Assembly (NCBI RefSeq): GCF_000186225.1
Contig: NC_014933.1
Coordinates: 62,001 to 126,000, forward strand
From: Bacteroides helcogenes P 36-108
GTDB lineage: Bacteria > Bacteroidota > Bacteroidia > Bacteroidales > Bacteroidaceae
DNA length: 64,000 bases
Direction: 5' to 3'
The notes beneath the pieces were generated by a model, which did no database searches, had not been told where the DNA came from, and saw only the letters and a list, made by a program, of their open reading frames with translations. Shown one piece after another: positions 1 through 9,081 of the stretch. Each line of letters starts with the position of its first letter. Position 1 is the first letter of the stretch. The position numbers and the translations under genes are program-made.

Positions 1-958
1 CATCCAATATTTGCCCTACACTCCAGTCGAACTGCACAATAGCATCACCGCGGAGCCCCATCGGATTCTTTCCGCGAAAACGGTCATGCGGGAAGCGGGG
101 AACATGCACATCATTGGTAGCAAAATACATAAAAAAAGGTTCATCATTATGCTTCTTGATGAAATCAATGGCATGTACGGTAATAGAATCGGCAATGTTT
201 TCATCTTTCCAAAGCGCCTTTCCCCCACCTTTCATAAAACCGATACGGCTGATGCCGTTTACAATGGCCTGATCGTGTCCATGACTTGGTTTCAGGTTAT
301 AAAGTAATTCCGGATTATTCTTGCCCGTAGGTTCACCGGGAAAATTGCGCACATAGCTCACTTCGATAGGCGCGGAAGGATCGTAATTAGCGACTTTACC
401 ATTCTCTATAAATACACACGGCACACGATCGGCCGTAGCTGCCATGATATAGGAATAATCAAAGCCCAGATCTCCCAAAGCAGCAGAAAGCGGGGCATTC
501 CAGTCCTGCTGCCCGGTTTTGTCACCCAAGCCCAAATGCCACTTACCAAGAGCAGCAGTAGCATATCCGGCACTCTTGAACACATCTGCTATAGTGAACT
601 GCTCTGGTCGAACAATCATGCCTGCATCACCAGCGGCAACATCTGTGTCAGGTCTCCGCCAAGCATATTCACCCGTCAGCATGGAATAGCGCGACGGAGT
701 GCTTGTAGCGGCCGTGGCATAAGCGTTGGTAAACCGAATACCTTGTTGTGCCAATTGGTTTATGTGAGGAGTCTCCACATTCTTTGCACCATAACATTGC
801 AAATCTCCATACCCCAAGTCATCGGCATAAATAAAGATAACATTAGGTCTTGTATCAACTTGCTTATTCTTCACTTTTCCCTTGGCTGAAGCCTGCACGG
901 AAACCGCACAAGACATGAGCGCCAATGAGCAAAGCCCTATATTCATCTGTCTGTTCAT
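1..958 (-). CDS. Sulfatase, serine-type, C-terminus cut by window edge
   Basis: Only the first 319 codons are present; the gene runs off the left edge. The N-terminus is hydrophobic with a possible lipobox LMSC (C17), so the product is probably exported. The sulfatase fold shows in the metal-binding ADDLGYGDLQ segment (D46, D47) and in STPSR (S86 to R90), the site where Ser (Cys in other sulfatases) is converted to formylglycine. Being serine-type, it should need a radical-SAM anaerobic sulfatase-maturating enzyme, which is not in this window. The family removes sulfate esters from sulfated glycans. It is the last visible gene of the susC-susD-sulfatase-sulfatase run on this strand, 91 bp after the preceding sulfatase. 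The ATG at 958 was chosen because it precedes the signal peptide; M5 is an alternative. Substrate cannot be read from the sequence. Confidence 0.9.
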   Translation of the reverse strand, partial: MNRQMNIGLCSLALMSCAVSVQASAKGKVKNKQVDTRPNVIFIYADDLGYGDLQCYGAKNVETPHINQLAQQGIRFTNAYATAATSTPSRYSMLTGEYAWRRPDTDVAAGDAGMIVRPEQFTIADVFKSAGYATAALGKWHLGLGDKTGQQDWNAPLSAALGDLGFDYSYIMAATADRVPCVFIENGKVANYDPSAPIEVSYVRNFPGEPTGKNNPELLYNLKPSHGHDQAIVNGISRIGFMKGGGKALWKDENIADSITVHAIDFIKKHNDEPFFMYFATNDVHVPRFPHDRFRGKNPMGLRGDAIVQFDWSVGQILD

Positions 959-1016
959 AAAATAATCATTATTACAGGTTTTCTTTTCATAATTCAAGCT
1001 ATATTTATTCAAGGCT

Positions 1017-1024
1017 CAAAAGTA
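1017..1024 (-). promoter_or_regulatory. Possible minus-7 box for the first sulfatase gene
   Basis: The minus strand reads TACTTTTG, a match to the Bacteroides TAnnTTTG box, in the 91-bp gap between the two sulfatases. I see no TTTG at the expected minus-33 position, so this is at best a weak internal promoter; co-transcription from upstream is likely. Confidence 0.3.
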
Positions 1025-1049
1025 ATAATAATTCTGATACCTGCATTTA

Positions 1050-2561
1050 TTACATTCTAAATTTAGGATTTTCAGCCTCCACGTGTTCTTTCTTCATGAT
1101 ATCCCTTATCTGTTTTATGATATCCGGGTGTTGAGCCGCCACATCGTGTTCTTCTCTGACGTCATTATCCAAATTAAAAAGCTGAATGTGGTTGTTCCCA
1201 TGCTTTATATCACCCCATAGCGCCTTCCACTTACCCATACGCACTGCCCTTTCTCCATCCAGTTCCGGGAACTCCCAATAAAGGTATTCATGCCGTATTT
1301 TCTGTTTTTTCCCTGTTAGAGCAGGCAAAAAACTAATGCCATCTGTCGCAGGGCTTTCAATCCCGGCTATCTCGGCCAACGTAGGCATTACATCTTGAAA
1401 GCCGCTGATTAAATCACTCTCACTACCTGCCTCAATCTTACCCGGCCAAGCAAAAATAGCAGGAACTCTGATTCCCCCTTCATGCAGGAAACACTTTCCC
1501 CAGCCATACTCCGACTTAAACAAACCGCCACTGTTGAACCAAGGCGAATCTGTGCCGCCATTGAAAGTAGGTCCATTGTCTGAAGTATAGATTATAACAG
1601 TATTTTCATAGACGCCATTCTCCTTCAGCCTTTCGACCAACTTACCCACTTGCTCGTCAAAATAACTGATCATAGCTGCATACGTGGCATGAGGATAACG
1701 GCAAGGCAAATAACCGGCAGTACCAGTATAAGGCTTTTCATCTCCAAATTTCTCCACATAATGCCGCACCCATCTTTCGGGCGCCTGAAGTGACACATGC
1801 GGTAGCGGTGTAGTCCACATGGCAAAGAAAGGAATGCCCTTGTGCTCATCCACAAAAGAAAGCAGTCTGTCAAAAATCAAATCATTGGCATATTGCTTTT
1901 GTGTATATTTAGCATAGCTCGCCTCCTTATAGGGATCTGCATCTTTATCCAGTACAGCATGAGGTGTCAACACCTTATTCTCTAAATACACCCTTTCGTC
2001 ATTGGCATACAAAAACGGAGGGTAATAGGTATGTGCTTGGCGTTGACAGTTGTAGCCATAAAAGCTATCAAATCCTTGTTTATCAGGCACACCGTCTGAA
2101 GTAGGGTAGCCAAGTCCCCATTTTCCAAAACATCCGGTAATGTATCCTGCCTCCTGCAACATTCTTCCGATAGTCATAGTGCCCGCCTTTAGCGGGTATT
2201 GTCCTTCAAGTTCCTTATGCACAAACATAGAGTCATGGTTTTGTACTGCTCCTCTGATTGCCAATTCATCATTCCCTCTAATCTGAGCATGACCGGAATG
2301 AAGCCCTGTCATCAATACACAGCGCGATGGAGCAGAAACCGGTGAACCTGAATAATGTTGGGTAAACTTCATGCCCGACTCCCGAAGACGGTCAATATTG
2401 GGCGTTTCTATCTTCTGTTGCCCATAGCATTGCAAATCACCGTATCCCAAATCATCCATCAGGATATAGATAATGTTAGGCCGTGTCACCTCCTCCTGTG
2501 CCGACAAAGCGACACTGGAAAACAAAGAGCATCCCAAGAAAAGTTTATCAAGTTTCATCAT
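1050..2561 (-). CDS. Sulfatase, serine-type, exported
   Basis: The protein has 503 residues from the chosen ATG. That ATG starts a plausible signal peptide (MMKLDKLFLG, cleavage near ALSA/Q); the open frame extends to 2609, but the extra residues are not signal-like and lie in a hairpin. D36 and D37 (MDDLGYGDLQ) are the usual metal ligands, and SAPSR (S76 to R80) is the formylglycine motif, serine version. TSDNGPT and GWGKCFLHEGG further on are also typical of arylsulfatases. The family hydrolyses sulfate esters; with the SusC/SusD pair upstream and a second sulfatase downstream, it probably desulfates an imported or surface-bound host glycan. It resembles the neighbouring sulfatase in the first 100 residues but is not identical, so the two may act on different sulfate positions. 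Confidence 0.92.
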   Translation of the reverse strand: MMKLDKLFLGCSLFSSVALSAQEEVTRPNIIYILMDDLGYGDLQCYGQQKIETPNIDRLRESGMKFTQHYSGSPVSAPSRCVLMTGLHSGHAQIRGNDELAIRGAVQNHDSMFVHKELEGQYPLKAGTMTIGRMLQEAGYITGCFGKWGLGYPTSDGVPDKQGFDSFYGYNCQRQAHTYYPPFLYANDERVYLENKVLTPHAVLDKDADPYKEASYAKYTQKQYANDLIFDRLLSFVDEHKGIPFFAMWTTPLPHVSLQAPERWVRHYVEKFGDEKPYTGTAGYLPCRYPHATYAAMISYFDEQVGKLVERLKENGVYENTVIIYTSDNGPTFNGGTDSPWFNSGGLFKSEYGWGKCFLHEGGIRVPAIFAWPGKIEAGSESDLISGFQDVMPTLAEIAGIESPATDGISFLPALTGKKQKIRHEYLYWEFPELDGERAVRMGKWKALWGDIKHGNNHIQLFNLDNDVREEHDVAAQHPDIIKQIRDIMKKEHVEAENPKFRM

Positions 2562-2578
2562 ATTCTTGTATTTATCAG

Positions 2579-2617
2579 AAAAGGGTGCACATCCCCTCTT
2601 GTTCTGCACACCCCTTT
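2579..2617 (-). terminator. Weak hairpin between susD and sulfatase
   Basis: On the minus strand the arms AAAGGGG-TG-TGCA and TGCACCCTTT can pair with a small bulge, right after susD and ahead of the sulfatase start. The T-run is short (four T). It may attenuate rather than stop transcription. The position parallels the stronger hairpin after susD in the second PUL. Confidence 0.4.
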
Positions 2618-2649
2618 CTTTTATAATTTCCTATTATCTATAATACGGA

Positions 2650-4569
2650 TCAATCCCATCCAGGATTCTGCGTCAGTTGCGGATTCAAGAGCCTTTCCGT
2701 AGTCGGCACTTGATACAAATAATATTTCTCCAACCATCCGGCAGGCTTATTGAAAAGGAAAATATTACCTCCAGTCAAACTGCCACTTGTACCATCCGAA
2801 GTCCCTGTTTCCGGATTATAAAGAGTCATGCCAGCACTTGTCGCTTTCGCCTTTGTCACCCAAAGTCCCACGGCAGTACGATTCAAAAACCAAGGAGCCA
2901 TTCTCCAGCGACGCACATCATAAAAGCCGAAGCCTTCTCCCATCAGTTCTATGATTCGCTCACGACGGATTTCCCACAGAACAGGATCCACCATAATGCC
3001 TGTTTCATTTCCTTTCGGATAATATTTGCCACGATTCGGGTCAAAACTTCCGTCAATATCAGCCACAGTCATCTCCGCTACATCAGCACGTTCACGCAGT
3101 TTATTGATGGTCTTATCTGCTACATCTTGATTGAATAGCCCCAATTCAAATTTAGCTTCAGCCTCGTTCAACAGCACTTCCTCAATCTTGAAGATCGGCT
3201 TATCCGAAACATTCAGGTTAGCCAAATTTGAGTTCGTCTCCCAATTAGTCCAATTCTTCCAAACATAGTAGCCCGAACGACACGAGATGAAAGAGCCCGT
3301 CGCCAATCTGGGTACTTCGGGAAGTAGAGAAGCCGACCAATTCTGTCCCGGCAAACGCTTCATACCCACGCCCGGATTTGTACAAGCTGTATTCGGGCCC
3401 ATGATGTCAATATATTCACGATCGGCAGCATTAGCCGTATATGACCATGTGGTATAATCACCCTTTCCCGATTTCACCTTATAGGGAGGAATGACCGTGT
3501 GATACAGACGAGGATCTCTATCACGAAAAGCAGCATACATATCTTTATTGCCATGATAGCCGGACGCATCATTCATGATGGGTTTCCCGTTCTTCATCAG
3601 ATACATATCCACTGTATTCTGGTTCATTTCCGTAGCATGGGAAGAAGTATGTTCTACGTGTCCCATTCCGTGTGGGTTGATATCTTCTACATAAGCCTTG
3701 TACAAGATGACACCCGGCACTTTAGAAAGATCATCCGTAGTCCACATTTCTCCATATCCGGCAGCCGGCTGTCCGTCAGTGCCCATGTAAAGAGAAGGAT
3801 ACTCATTCATCAGCAGTTCTGATGTACGTACACATTCCTGCAAGAATTTAGTTTCATCGCCTAACTCATGATATTTCCTCCAGGTTCCCTCACGCAATCC
3901 AAACCGTGAAATAGCTGCCAGCACACAGTTCTTGTTGATGGTATTGTCGCCATCACGCTTGGTATAATCTCCTATATTCTGCTCGGCATACTTCAGACGG
4001 TTCAGCACACTGTCTGCCACAATCTTACGATCCATTCTCGGTCCATAGGCCTCAGGAGAAGTTTCATCCAGCACTTGATTGACCCAAGGCACATCACCAA
4101 AGCGGTCTATTAATTCCATATACCAGAACGAATGAAAAAAGTAGCCTACCGAACGCCAATGCTTCTTCTCGGCATCCGACATAGAAGAAGCATCTATGTG
4201 CGAAAGCATGATATTGACACGACGAATATAACCACTGAAATTCCATCCGTTACCGGTGGCGGTACTTCCTACGGATTGATAGGCGAATGCATTCTGGCCA
4301 CTGGGTGATTTCGATTCTAAATAACCGGCATCGACATCGCCACCATATTGTCCGTTCATGGCGTAATTGGCCAGAGACGTGCGGATAGTGGTATTGGTAA
4401 ACATCTCATAGCAAGGCCACACAAAGGCCTTGAAGTTGTCATACGAATTGAAAGCATTATCCTCTGTCAAATCCGTCACCGGTGTCTTTTCAAGAAAACT
4501 GTCATTGCAGCTTGACAAACCGACTCCCGCAAGCAACGCCAAGCCTATAAATATCTTTTTCATATACAT
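2650..4569 (-). CDS. SusD/RagB-family glycan-binding lipoprotein
   Basis: The protein has 639 residues and a type II signal peptide with lipobox LSSC (C21), followed by NDSFLEKTPVTDLTEDNAF, a typical SusD start. SusD proteins are surface lipoproteins that cap the SusC channel and bind glycan; the family folds as a TPR-rich helical domain. Ends such as LNPQLTQNPGW are common in the family, and the helix with INKLRERA plus the stretch REERIIELMGEGFGFYDVRRW-like (here RRERIIELMGEGFGFYDVRR) are strong family marks. It lies 19 bp after susC, so translation is probably coupled. A second ATG at 4563 (M3) would give a more usual MKK start. At 639 residues it is longer than many SusD proteins, which allows extra loops around the ligand site. 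Ligand unknown; the adjacent sulfatases suggest a sulfated glycan. Confidence 0.93.
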   Translation of the reverse strand: MYMKKIFIGLALLAGVGLSSCNDSFLEKTPVTDLTEDNAFNSYDNFKAFVWPCYEMFTNTTIRTSLANYAMNGQYGGDVDAGYLESKSPSGQNAFAYQSVGSTATGNGWNFSGYIRRVNIMLSHIDASSMSDAEKKHWRSVGYFFHSFWYMELIDRFGDVPWVNQVLDETSPEAYGPRMDRKIVADSVLNRLKYAEQNIGDYTKRDGDNTINKNCVLAAISRFGLREGTWRKYHELGDETKFLQECVRTSELLMNEYPSLYMGTDGQPAAGYGEMWTTDDLSKVPGVILYKAYVEDINPHGMGHVEHTSSHATEMNQNTVDMYLMKNGKPIMNDASGYHGNKDMYAAFRDRDPRLYHTVIPPYKVKSGKGDYTTWSYTANAADREYIDIMGPNTACTNPGVGMKRLPGQNWSASLLPEVPRLATGSFISCRSGYYVWKNWTNWETNSNLANLNVSDKPIFKIEEVLLNEAEAKFELGLFNQDVADKTINKLRERADVAEMTVADIDGSFDPNRGKYYPKGNETGIMVDPVLWEIRRERIIELMGEGFGFYDVRRWRMAPWFLNRTAVGLWVTKAKATSAGMTLYNPETGTSDGTSGSLTGGNIFLFNKPAGWLEKYYLYQVPTTERLLNPQLTQNPGWD

Positions 4570-4588
4570 TATCTTATTTGTTTTAGGT

Positions 4589-7500
4589 TTATAATGAAAG
4601 ATTTATGCCGAATGATATCGTACGATACGCCGGATAGTTCCAGGAAAGTGTTTCCGGGTCGATACCCTTGGGCAATGAAGAGAATGTAGCTAAGTTTTCA
4701 ACGCTGACAAACGCTTTCAATGATGACAATGAGGCTTTCTGAACCAATGTCTTGGGGAACGTATATGACAAGGTCACATTCTTGATACGGAAATACGAAG
4801 CATCCGACAAGTATTTATCAGACTGGCGATAGTTGGAGCCTTGATTTCCATAGCTTCCGTAGATACGTGGAAATTCAGCACCCGGATTGGCACAAGTATA
4901 GTCATCGTTGGCGGCATCAACCGGCTTCCAATAATTATTGAGCCCTTCATAAAGGGGCACAAACTTAGAATCAGCATATAGTGGGAAAATCAACGTATTG
5001 GCAATCCACGCGTCACGCTTAGCAGTACCTTGCATAAAGATATTCAAATCAAAGCCTTTGAAGTTTCCTCCCAAAGTGATGCCGTACAGATAACGGGGAG
5101 TATTATTACCAATCACCTTACGGTCACCCGGATTATCCACAGTATTATTGCCGTTCGTAATAACGTTGGTAAAATTCTCATCATCTTTCAAGTTCTTGAA
5201 TTTCACATCACCCGGACGAAGATTACCATAACCATTGATACTTGTCACGCCGTCCTTCAACTTCCATGACTTCGTGTCAACGAAATCATCTACAGTATAG
5301 AAGCCGTCAAACTCATAGCCCCATATTTCACCTAAATCTTTACCTTCATAGAAATTCCAAAAAGTAGTCCCATCAGACAAGACACTCGTAAGAATCTTAG
5401 AGCTATTAGAATCGTACTTCATAATCTTGGATTGGCTGTCTGACAGATTAAATCCTACCCGATAGCCTACTTCACCGACACGGTCACGCCAATTCAAACT
5501 AAGTTCCCAGCCTCTCGTTCTCATATCGGCTGTGTTCTGATAAGGAGCGCTTGCACCAATAACGGCCGGCAACTGCATACCCGGAGCAAGCATGCCATCT
5601 GTATTCCGCTGATACCAATCAAATGTACTCGTCAAGCGATTATTGAACACAGAAACATCCAGGCCGAAATCAAGTGTTCTCACTTTCTCCCACGTAAAGT
5701 TGGAGCTTACCAATGCCGGTAATGAAGTGATGGCAGTCACATAGTCTCCTCCTGTCACCCATCCTAAATATTTATTATTGATAGCCATTGTCGGAATGAA
5801 AGAATAAGATGGTACATTCTGGTTTCCAATCATACCGTAAGAACCTCTCAGTTTCAACGATCCCAGCCAACTATGCGTACTTTCCATGAAACTTTCCTGA
5901 GCGATGTTCCAACCAACAGATACTGACGGGAAGAAGCCGTAGCGAGAATCTTTGGGGAACTTAGAAGAACCGTCGTAACGCCCGTTAGCTTCCACCAAGT
6001 ATCTATCTTTATAATTATAGTTCACGCGGAAGAAACCGCCACGAACAGCATATTCATTATAAGTATCCGATGCTGTCAGAGTAGAAGTTCCGGCTCCCAG
6101 AGACGGCACTTCAACAACGGCCTGTCCGTAAGACTTTGCTGTCATTTCTTCCCGATAGCTTGATTCCTGATTAAAACCTGCCATCACCTTAAACTTATGA
6201 TCTTTTAATGCAAAATTATAAGTGGCGTAAAGGTTGAAAGCATTGTAATCCGTATATCTCTTGGTCTTGTCTAAATGATCGTTATCAATCGTATTCATGC
6301 TACCACCCTGTATAGTCGTATAAGAAGACTGACCCGTATAATAGCTATAGTCATATACTTTCTTGTCAAAAGTATATTCAAAAGCCACTTCCAGCCCCTT
6401 CATAGGTTTCAAAATAGACTTCAGGAAGATACGGGGATTGTCATTAAGAGTGTTGGTGGTATTGGACCACAATATCTGATTCTTCGGAGTAAAGAAAGGC
6501 TGGTTGTCAGAAGCAGCATCCAATATTCCGGCAGGCTTATTTCCCTCCGGATAGAAAGACACAAGGCGGGTAGAATAAATGCCTCCTGTGGGCGAGCTGG
6601 GTAAGGTTTTCTTGCTGTGAGCATAGCTGAAAGTAGCTTCCTGTGTAAACCACTTGGTTATGTCGGCCGAAACGAAACCGCTTACATTCAGTCTTCTGTA
6701 TTGGTCTTTATCGGTAATCAGCACACCGTCGTTGTTGACAAAGCTCCCCGACAAGCGATAGCGCAATTTTTCGGTGGCGCCTGCCATAGACAGATTATGT
6801 GTCTGCTGAAAACTCGTCTCAAGCATATTCTTCACCAAATCCTTTTCGTTCAAATAATAGACTGCGCCTTCATCATCCTTATACACGCCATCACCCTGTA
6901 CATTGAATGAAGAAGGATTCTTCTTGTATTCTTGCAGGTATTCCATCCATTTGGAAACACTCTGACCGTTGCTGGCCCAGAAATCATCACCCTGACAGTC
7001 CGAATATGCCTGCAAATAGTCCATCAAAGATGCCTGTTTGGGCAGATTCATGGCATTGGCGAAAGCAAAATTGTTGTTGTAGTTCAACTGGAATTTCGCT
7101 TTATCTTTAGGACGCTTGGTAGTAATCAATATTACACCGCCTGCAGCACGCGCACCATAAATGGCCGATGAAGCCGCATCCTTCAATACAGAAACCGTCT
7201 CTATATCTTCCGGATTGAGCATGTCTATATCCCCTTCCACATTATCTATCAGCACCAAGGGGCTGATGGTATTACCATAGCTACCATTAGTATTCTTTAT
7301 ACCGACTGAATAGGCTCCACGAATCTGGAAAGATTTAGCTGTACCCGCAGCATTTCCCCCATTAGAAACCAATAGTCCTGGAACAGACCCCTGCAATGCG
7401 TCTGCTGCACTGGTCAACGGACGACTACCCAATACTTCATCCATTTTCACCGTAGCCACCGCACCTGTCAAGTTAGCTTTCTTCTGGGAACCAAAGCCTA

Positions 7501-7864
7501 CAACCACCACTTCATCCAGGGTTTTGGAGTCTTCCTTCAGTGTAATGTTTAAAGGCTGACCATTCCATTTCACTTCTTGGGTGACGTATCCCACAAAGGA
7601 TACCTGGATAATGCTTCCCGGAGCTACATCCTTAATGGAGAATTTTCCGTCTATATCAGTGATACAGCCATTGGAGGTTCCTTTAACCGCCACAGAAGCA
7701 CCGATAACCACATCAATAGCATCCCTTACAACTCCGGTACATATACCCTTTTGTTGCACTACTTCCATGTCCAAAGGCATCGTTGCACTCGCTGCGTAAA
7801 CTCCGCCCATGGACAGCATGGATAGCGCAAGAAATAAAGATACCTGTTTAAAACGTTTATTCAT
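4589..7864 (-). CDS. SusC/RagA-family TonB-dependent outer-membrane transporter
   Basis: The protein has 1091 residues. Order: signal peptide (1 to about 25), carboxypeptidase-D-like regulatory domain (about 40-110, with ISFVGY-type FVGYVTQEV), TonB-box-like LDEVVVVGFG (about 115-125), plug domain (to about 235, with VSVLKDAASSAIYGARAAGG) and a C-terminal beta barrel ending in ISFGINLSL, an aromatic/hydrophobic terminal strand. No STN domain precedes the regulatory domain, so direct FecR-type sigma signalling through this protein is unlikely. It imports oligosaccharides across the outer membrane together with the SusD lipoprotein encoded immediately downstream. It is the first gene of the sulfatase PUL and has a consensus promoter about 160 bp upstream. 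The length is normal for the family. Confidence 0.95.
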   Translation of the reverse strand: MNKRFKQVSLFLALSMLSMGGVYAASATMPLDMEVVQQKGICTGVVRDAIDVVIGASVAVKGTSNGCITDIDGKFSIKDVAPGSIIQVSFVGYVTQEVKWNGQPLNITLKEDSKTLDEVVVVGFGSQKKANLTGAVATVKMDEVLGSRPLTSAADALQGSVPGLLVSNGGNAAGTAKSFQIRGAYSVGIKNTNGSYGNTISPLVLIDNVEGDIDMLNPEDIETVSVLKDAASSAIYGARAAGGVILITTKRPKDKAKFQLNYNNNFAFANAMNLPKQASLMDYLQAYSDCQGDDFWASNGQSVSKWMEYLQEYKKNPSSFNVQGDGVYKDDEGAVYYLNEKDLVKNMLETSFQQTHNLSMAGATEKLRYRLSGSFVNNDGVLITDKDQYRRLNVSGFVSADITKWFTQEATFSYAHSKKTLPSSPTGGIYSTRLVSFYPEGNKPAGILDAASDNQPFFTPKNQILWSNTTNTLNDNPRIFLKSILKPMKGLEVAFEYTFDKKVYDYSYYTGQSSYTTIQGGSMNTIDNDHLDKTKRYTDYNAFNLYATYNFALKDHKFKVMAGFNQESSYREEMTAKSYGQAVVEVPSLGAGTSTLTASDTYNEYAVRGGFFRVNYNYKDRYLVEANGRYDGSSKFPKDSRYGFFPSVSVGWNIAQESFMESTHSWLGSLKLRGSYGMIGNQNVPSYSFIPTMAINNKYLGWVTGGDYVTAITSLPALVSSNFTWEKVRTLDFGLDVSVFNNRLTSTFDWYQRNTDGMLAPGMQLPAVIGASAPYQNTADMRTRGWELSLNWRDRVGEVGYRVGFNLSDSQSKIMKYDSNSSKILTSVLSDGTTFWNFYEGKDLGEIWGYEFDGFYTVDDFVDTKSWKLKDGVTSINGYGNLRPGDVKFKNLKDDENFTNVITNGNNTVDNPGDRKVIGNNTPRYLYGITLGGNFKGFDLNIFMQGTAKRDAWIANTLIFPLYADSKFVPLYEGLNNYWKPVDAANDDYTCANPGAEFPRIYGSYGNQGSNYRQSDKYLSDASYFRIKNVTLSYTFPKTLVQKASLSSLKAFVSVENLATFSSLPKGIDPETLSWNYPAYRTISFGINLSL

Positions 7865-8022
7865 AAGTTTATCTTTTAAGTTAAAATTGCATCAATAATA
7901 TTACTTTCTTCTACAAATTCTTTTATAAAAGAGAGAATTCCAATATTTCCTCTACGTTTAGATTTAACATATTCTCTCTAAGAATATTTTAAGAAAACCA
8001 AAATACAAAGGAAATACTGGGA

Positions 8023-8053
8023 CAAATGTATAAAATTATATTAATACAACAAA
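8023..8053 (-). promoter_or_regulatory. susC promoter, Bacteroides consensus
   Basis: The minus strand reads TTTG (8053-8050), 19 bp, then TACATTTG (8030-8023). This is a full match to the Bacteroides minus-33/minus-7 pattern (TTTG, 19-21 bp, TAnnTTTG). Transcription would start near 8016, leaving about 150 nt of untranslated leader before the susC start. Confidence 0.75.
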
Positions 8054-8256
8054 GATAATCTTATATATTTTTAATTAAAATTATTTTCCTATTTTTTTAG
8101 AGACTGTTTTGAATTTATTAAAAAGGTTCTTAAATATGATTCGGATATCACAAAACTCAGCATAAGACACCGAGGTTAAACTATTACATAGCTTAATTTA
8201 TACTTCCTCCTTGCAAGGACTAAAAAAGACAATGTCTAAAAAGAGAATAATAACAA

Positions 8257-8285
8257 CGGCTCTGATATTCAAAATATCAAAGCCG
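8257..8285 (-). terminator. Intrinsic terminator after rpe
   Basis: CGGCT-c-TGATATT and AATATCA-a-AGCCG form a 12-bp stem with one mismatch and a 3-nt loop. On the minus strand it is followed by a T-rich tract that includes TCTCTTTTT. It lies 60 bp past the rpe stop and separates rpe from the susC region. Confidence 0.65.
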
Positions 8286-8345
8286 ATCAACTAAAGCATT
8301 AAGAGAAAGAAATAAAAGGATTTTAATAGGAAATAAATAATATGC

Positions 8346-8999
8346 TTAAACAAGATTTCTCAGAGTACGAATAGCCTCTTCGGGATCGGTAGCAGAAAAA
8401 ACGAAATTTCCTGCTACCAGTGCATCAGCTCCGGCCTTCACCAAACGAGCACCAGTTTCGAGGTTGACACCTCCGTCCACTTCAATCAAAGCTTGAGAAC
8501 CGGTTATCGATATCAATTCACGCAGTTCACGTACTTTCTCTATCGAATGTTCTATAAACTTCTGCCCGCCAAAACCGGGATTAACACTCATCACAAGCAC
8601 CATATATACATCCCGAATGACATCCTTCAACATGGCTACGGGCGTTGCCGGATTTATAGTTATTGCCGGCTGCATTCCGGCCTCCCGTATCTGCTGCACC
8701 ACCCGGTGCAAATGCGGGCAGGCTTCATAATGCACATTCATGATATATGCTCCCAAAGCTTTTACTTCCGGAATAAACTTTTCCGGCTGCACAATCATCA
8801 AATGCACATCCAATGGCTTTTCCGATAACTTTGCCACATATTTAAGTACCGGAAAACCAAAAGAAATATTCGGCACGAACACACCGTCCATAATGTCGAT
8901 ATGCACCCACTCCGCCTCGCTTTGGTTGATCATTTCAATATCTCTTGCCAGATAACCGAAGTCGGCAGATAAGATAGAAGGAGATATGATTGGCTTCAT
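8346..8999 (-). CDS. rpe: Ribulose-phosphate 3-epimerase
   Basis: The protein has 217 residues, normal for Rpe. It interconverts ribulose 5-phosphate and xylulose 5-phosphate in the pentose phosphate pathway, in the cytosol, as a metal-dependent TIM barrel. Visible marks are MKPIISPSILSADF at the start, VHIDIMDGVFVPN (metal-binding His and Asp), VHLMI, SVNPGFGGQKF (phosphate-binding loop) and IEVDGGVN with the later GADALVAGNFVF. It follows fmt by 82 bp on the same strand and is closed by an intrinsic terminator. A TAnnTTTG box lies just upstream. Confidence 0.97.
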   Translation of the reverse strand: MKPIISPSILSADFGYLARDIEMINQSEAEWVHIDIMDGVFVPNISFGFPVLKYVAKLSEKPLDVHLMIVQPEKFIPEVKALGAYIMNVHYEACPHLHRVVQQIREAGMQPAITINPATPVAMLKDVIRDVYMVLVMSVNPGFGGQKFIEHSIEKVRELRELISITGSQALIEVDGGVNLETGARLVKAGADALVAGNFVFSATDPEEAIRTLRNLV

Positions 9000-9041
9000 A
9001 ATGATTGAGTTTTAAAGGTTGTTTTTTATAAAAGTAACGTA

Positions 9042-9049
9042 CAAATGTA
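9042..9049 (-). promoter_or_regulatory. Possible minus-7 box for rpe
   Basis: The minus strand reads TACATTTG, 42 bp before the rpe start. No TTTG is present at the minus-33 position, so confidence is modest; rpe could also be read from fmt. Confidence 0.4.
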
Positions 9050-9081
9050 AATAAAAGATTTCATCCAGCCTAATAAAGAAA

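Larger units (their letters stand above)
7865..8345. other. 481-bp intergenic region upstream of susC
   Basis: AT-rich. It holds, from low to high coordinate, a leader of about 150 nt ahead of susC, the susC promoter (8023-8053), a perfect 12-bp palindrome TCCTTGCAAGGA (8208-8219), a short inverted repeat AGAC-AAT-GTCT (about 8227-8237) and the rpe terminator hairpin (8257-8285). I see no gene. The palindrome lies too far from the promoter for a clear operator role. Confidence 0.6.

Noticed and set aside
2562..2609. Longer N-terminus for the sulfatase at 1050-2561
   Set aside because: The extra residues put a charged, Cys-containing stretch before the signal peptide and lie in a hairpin.
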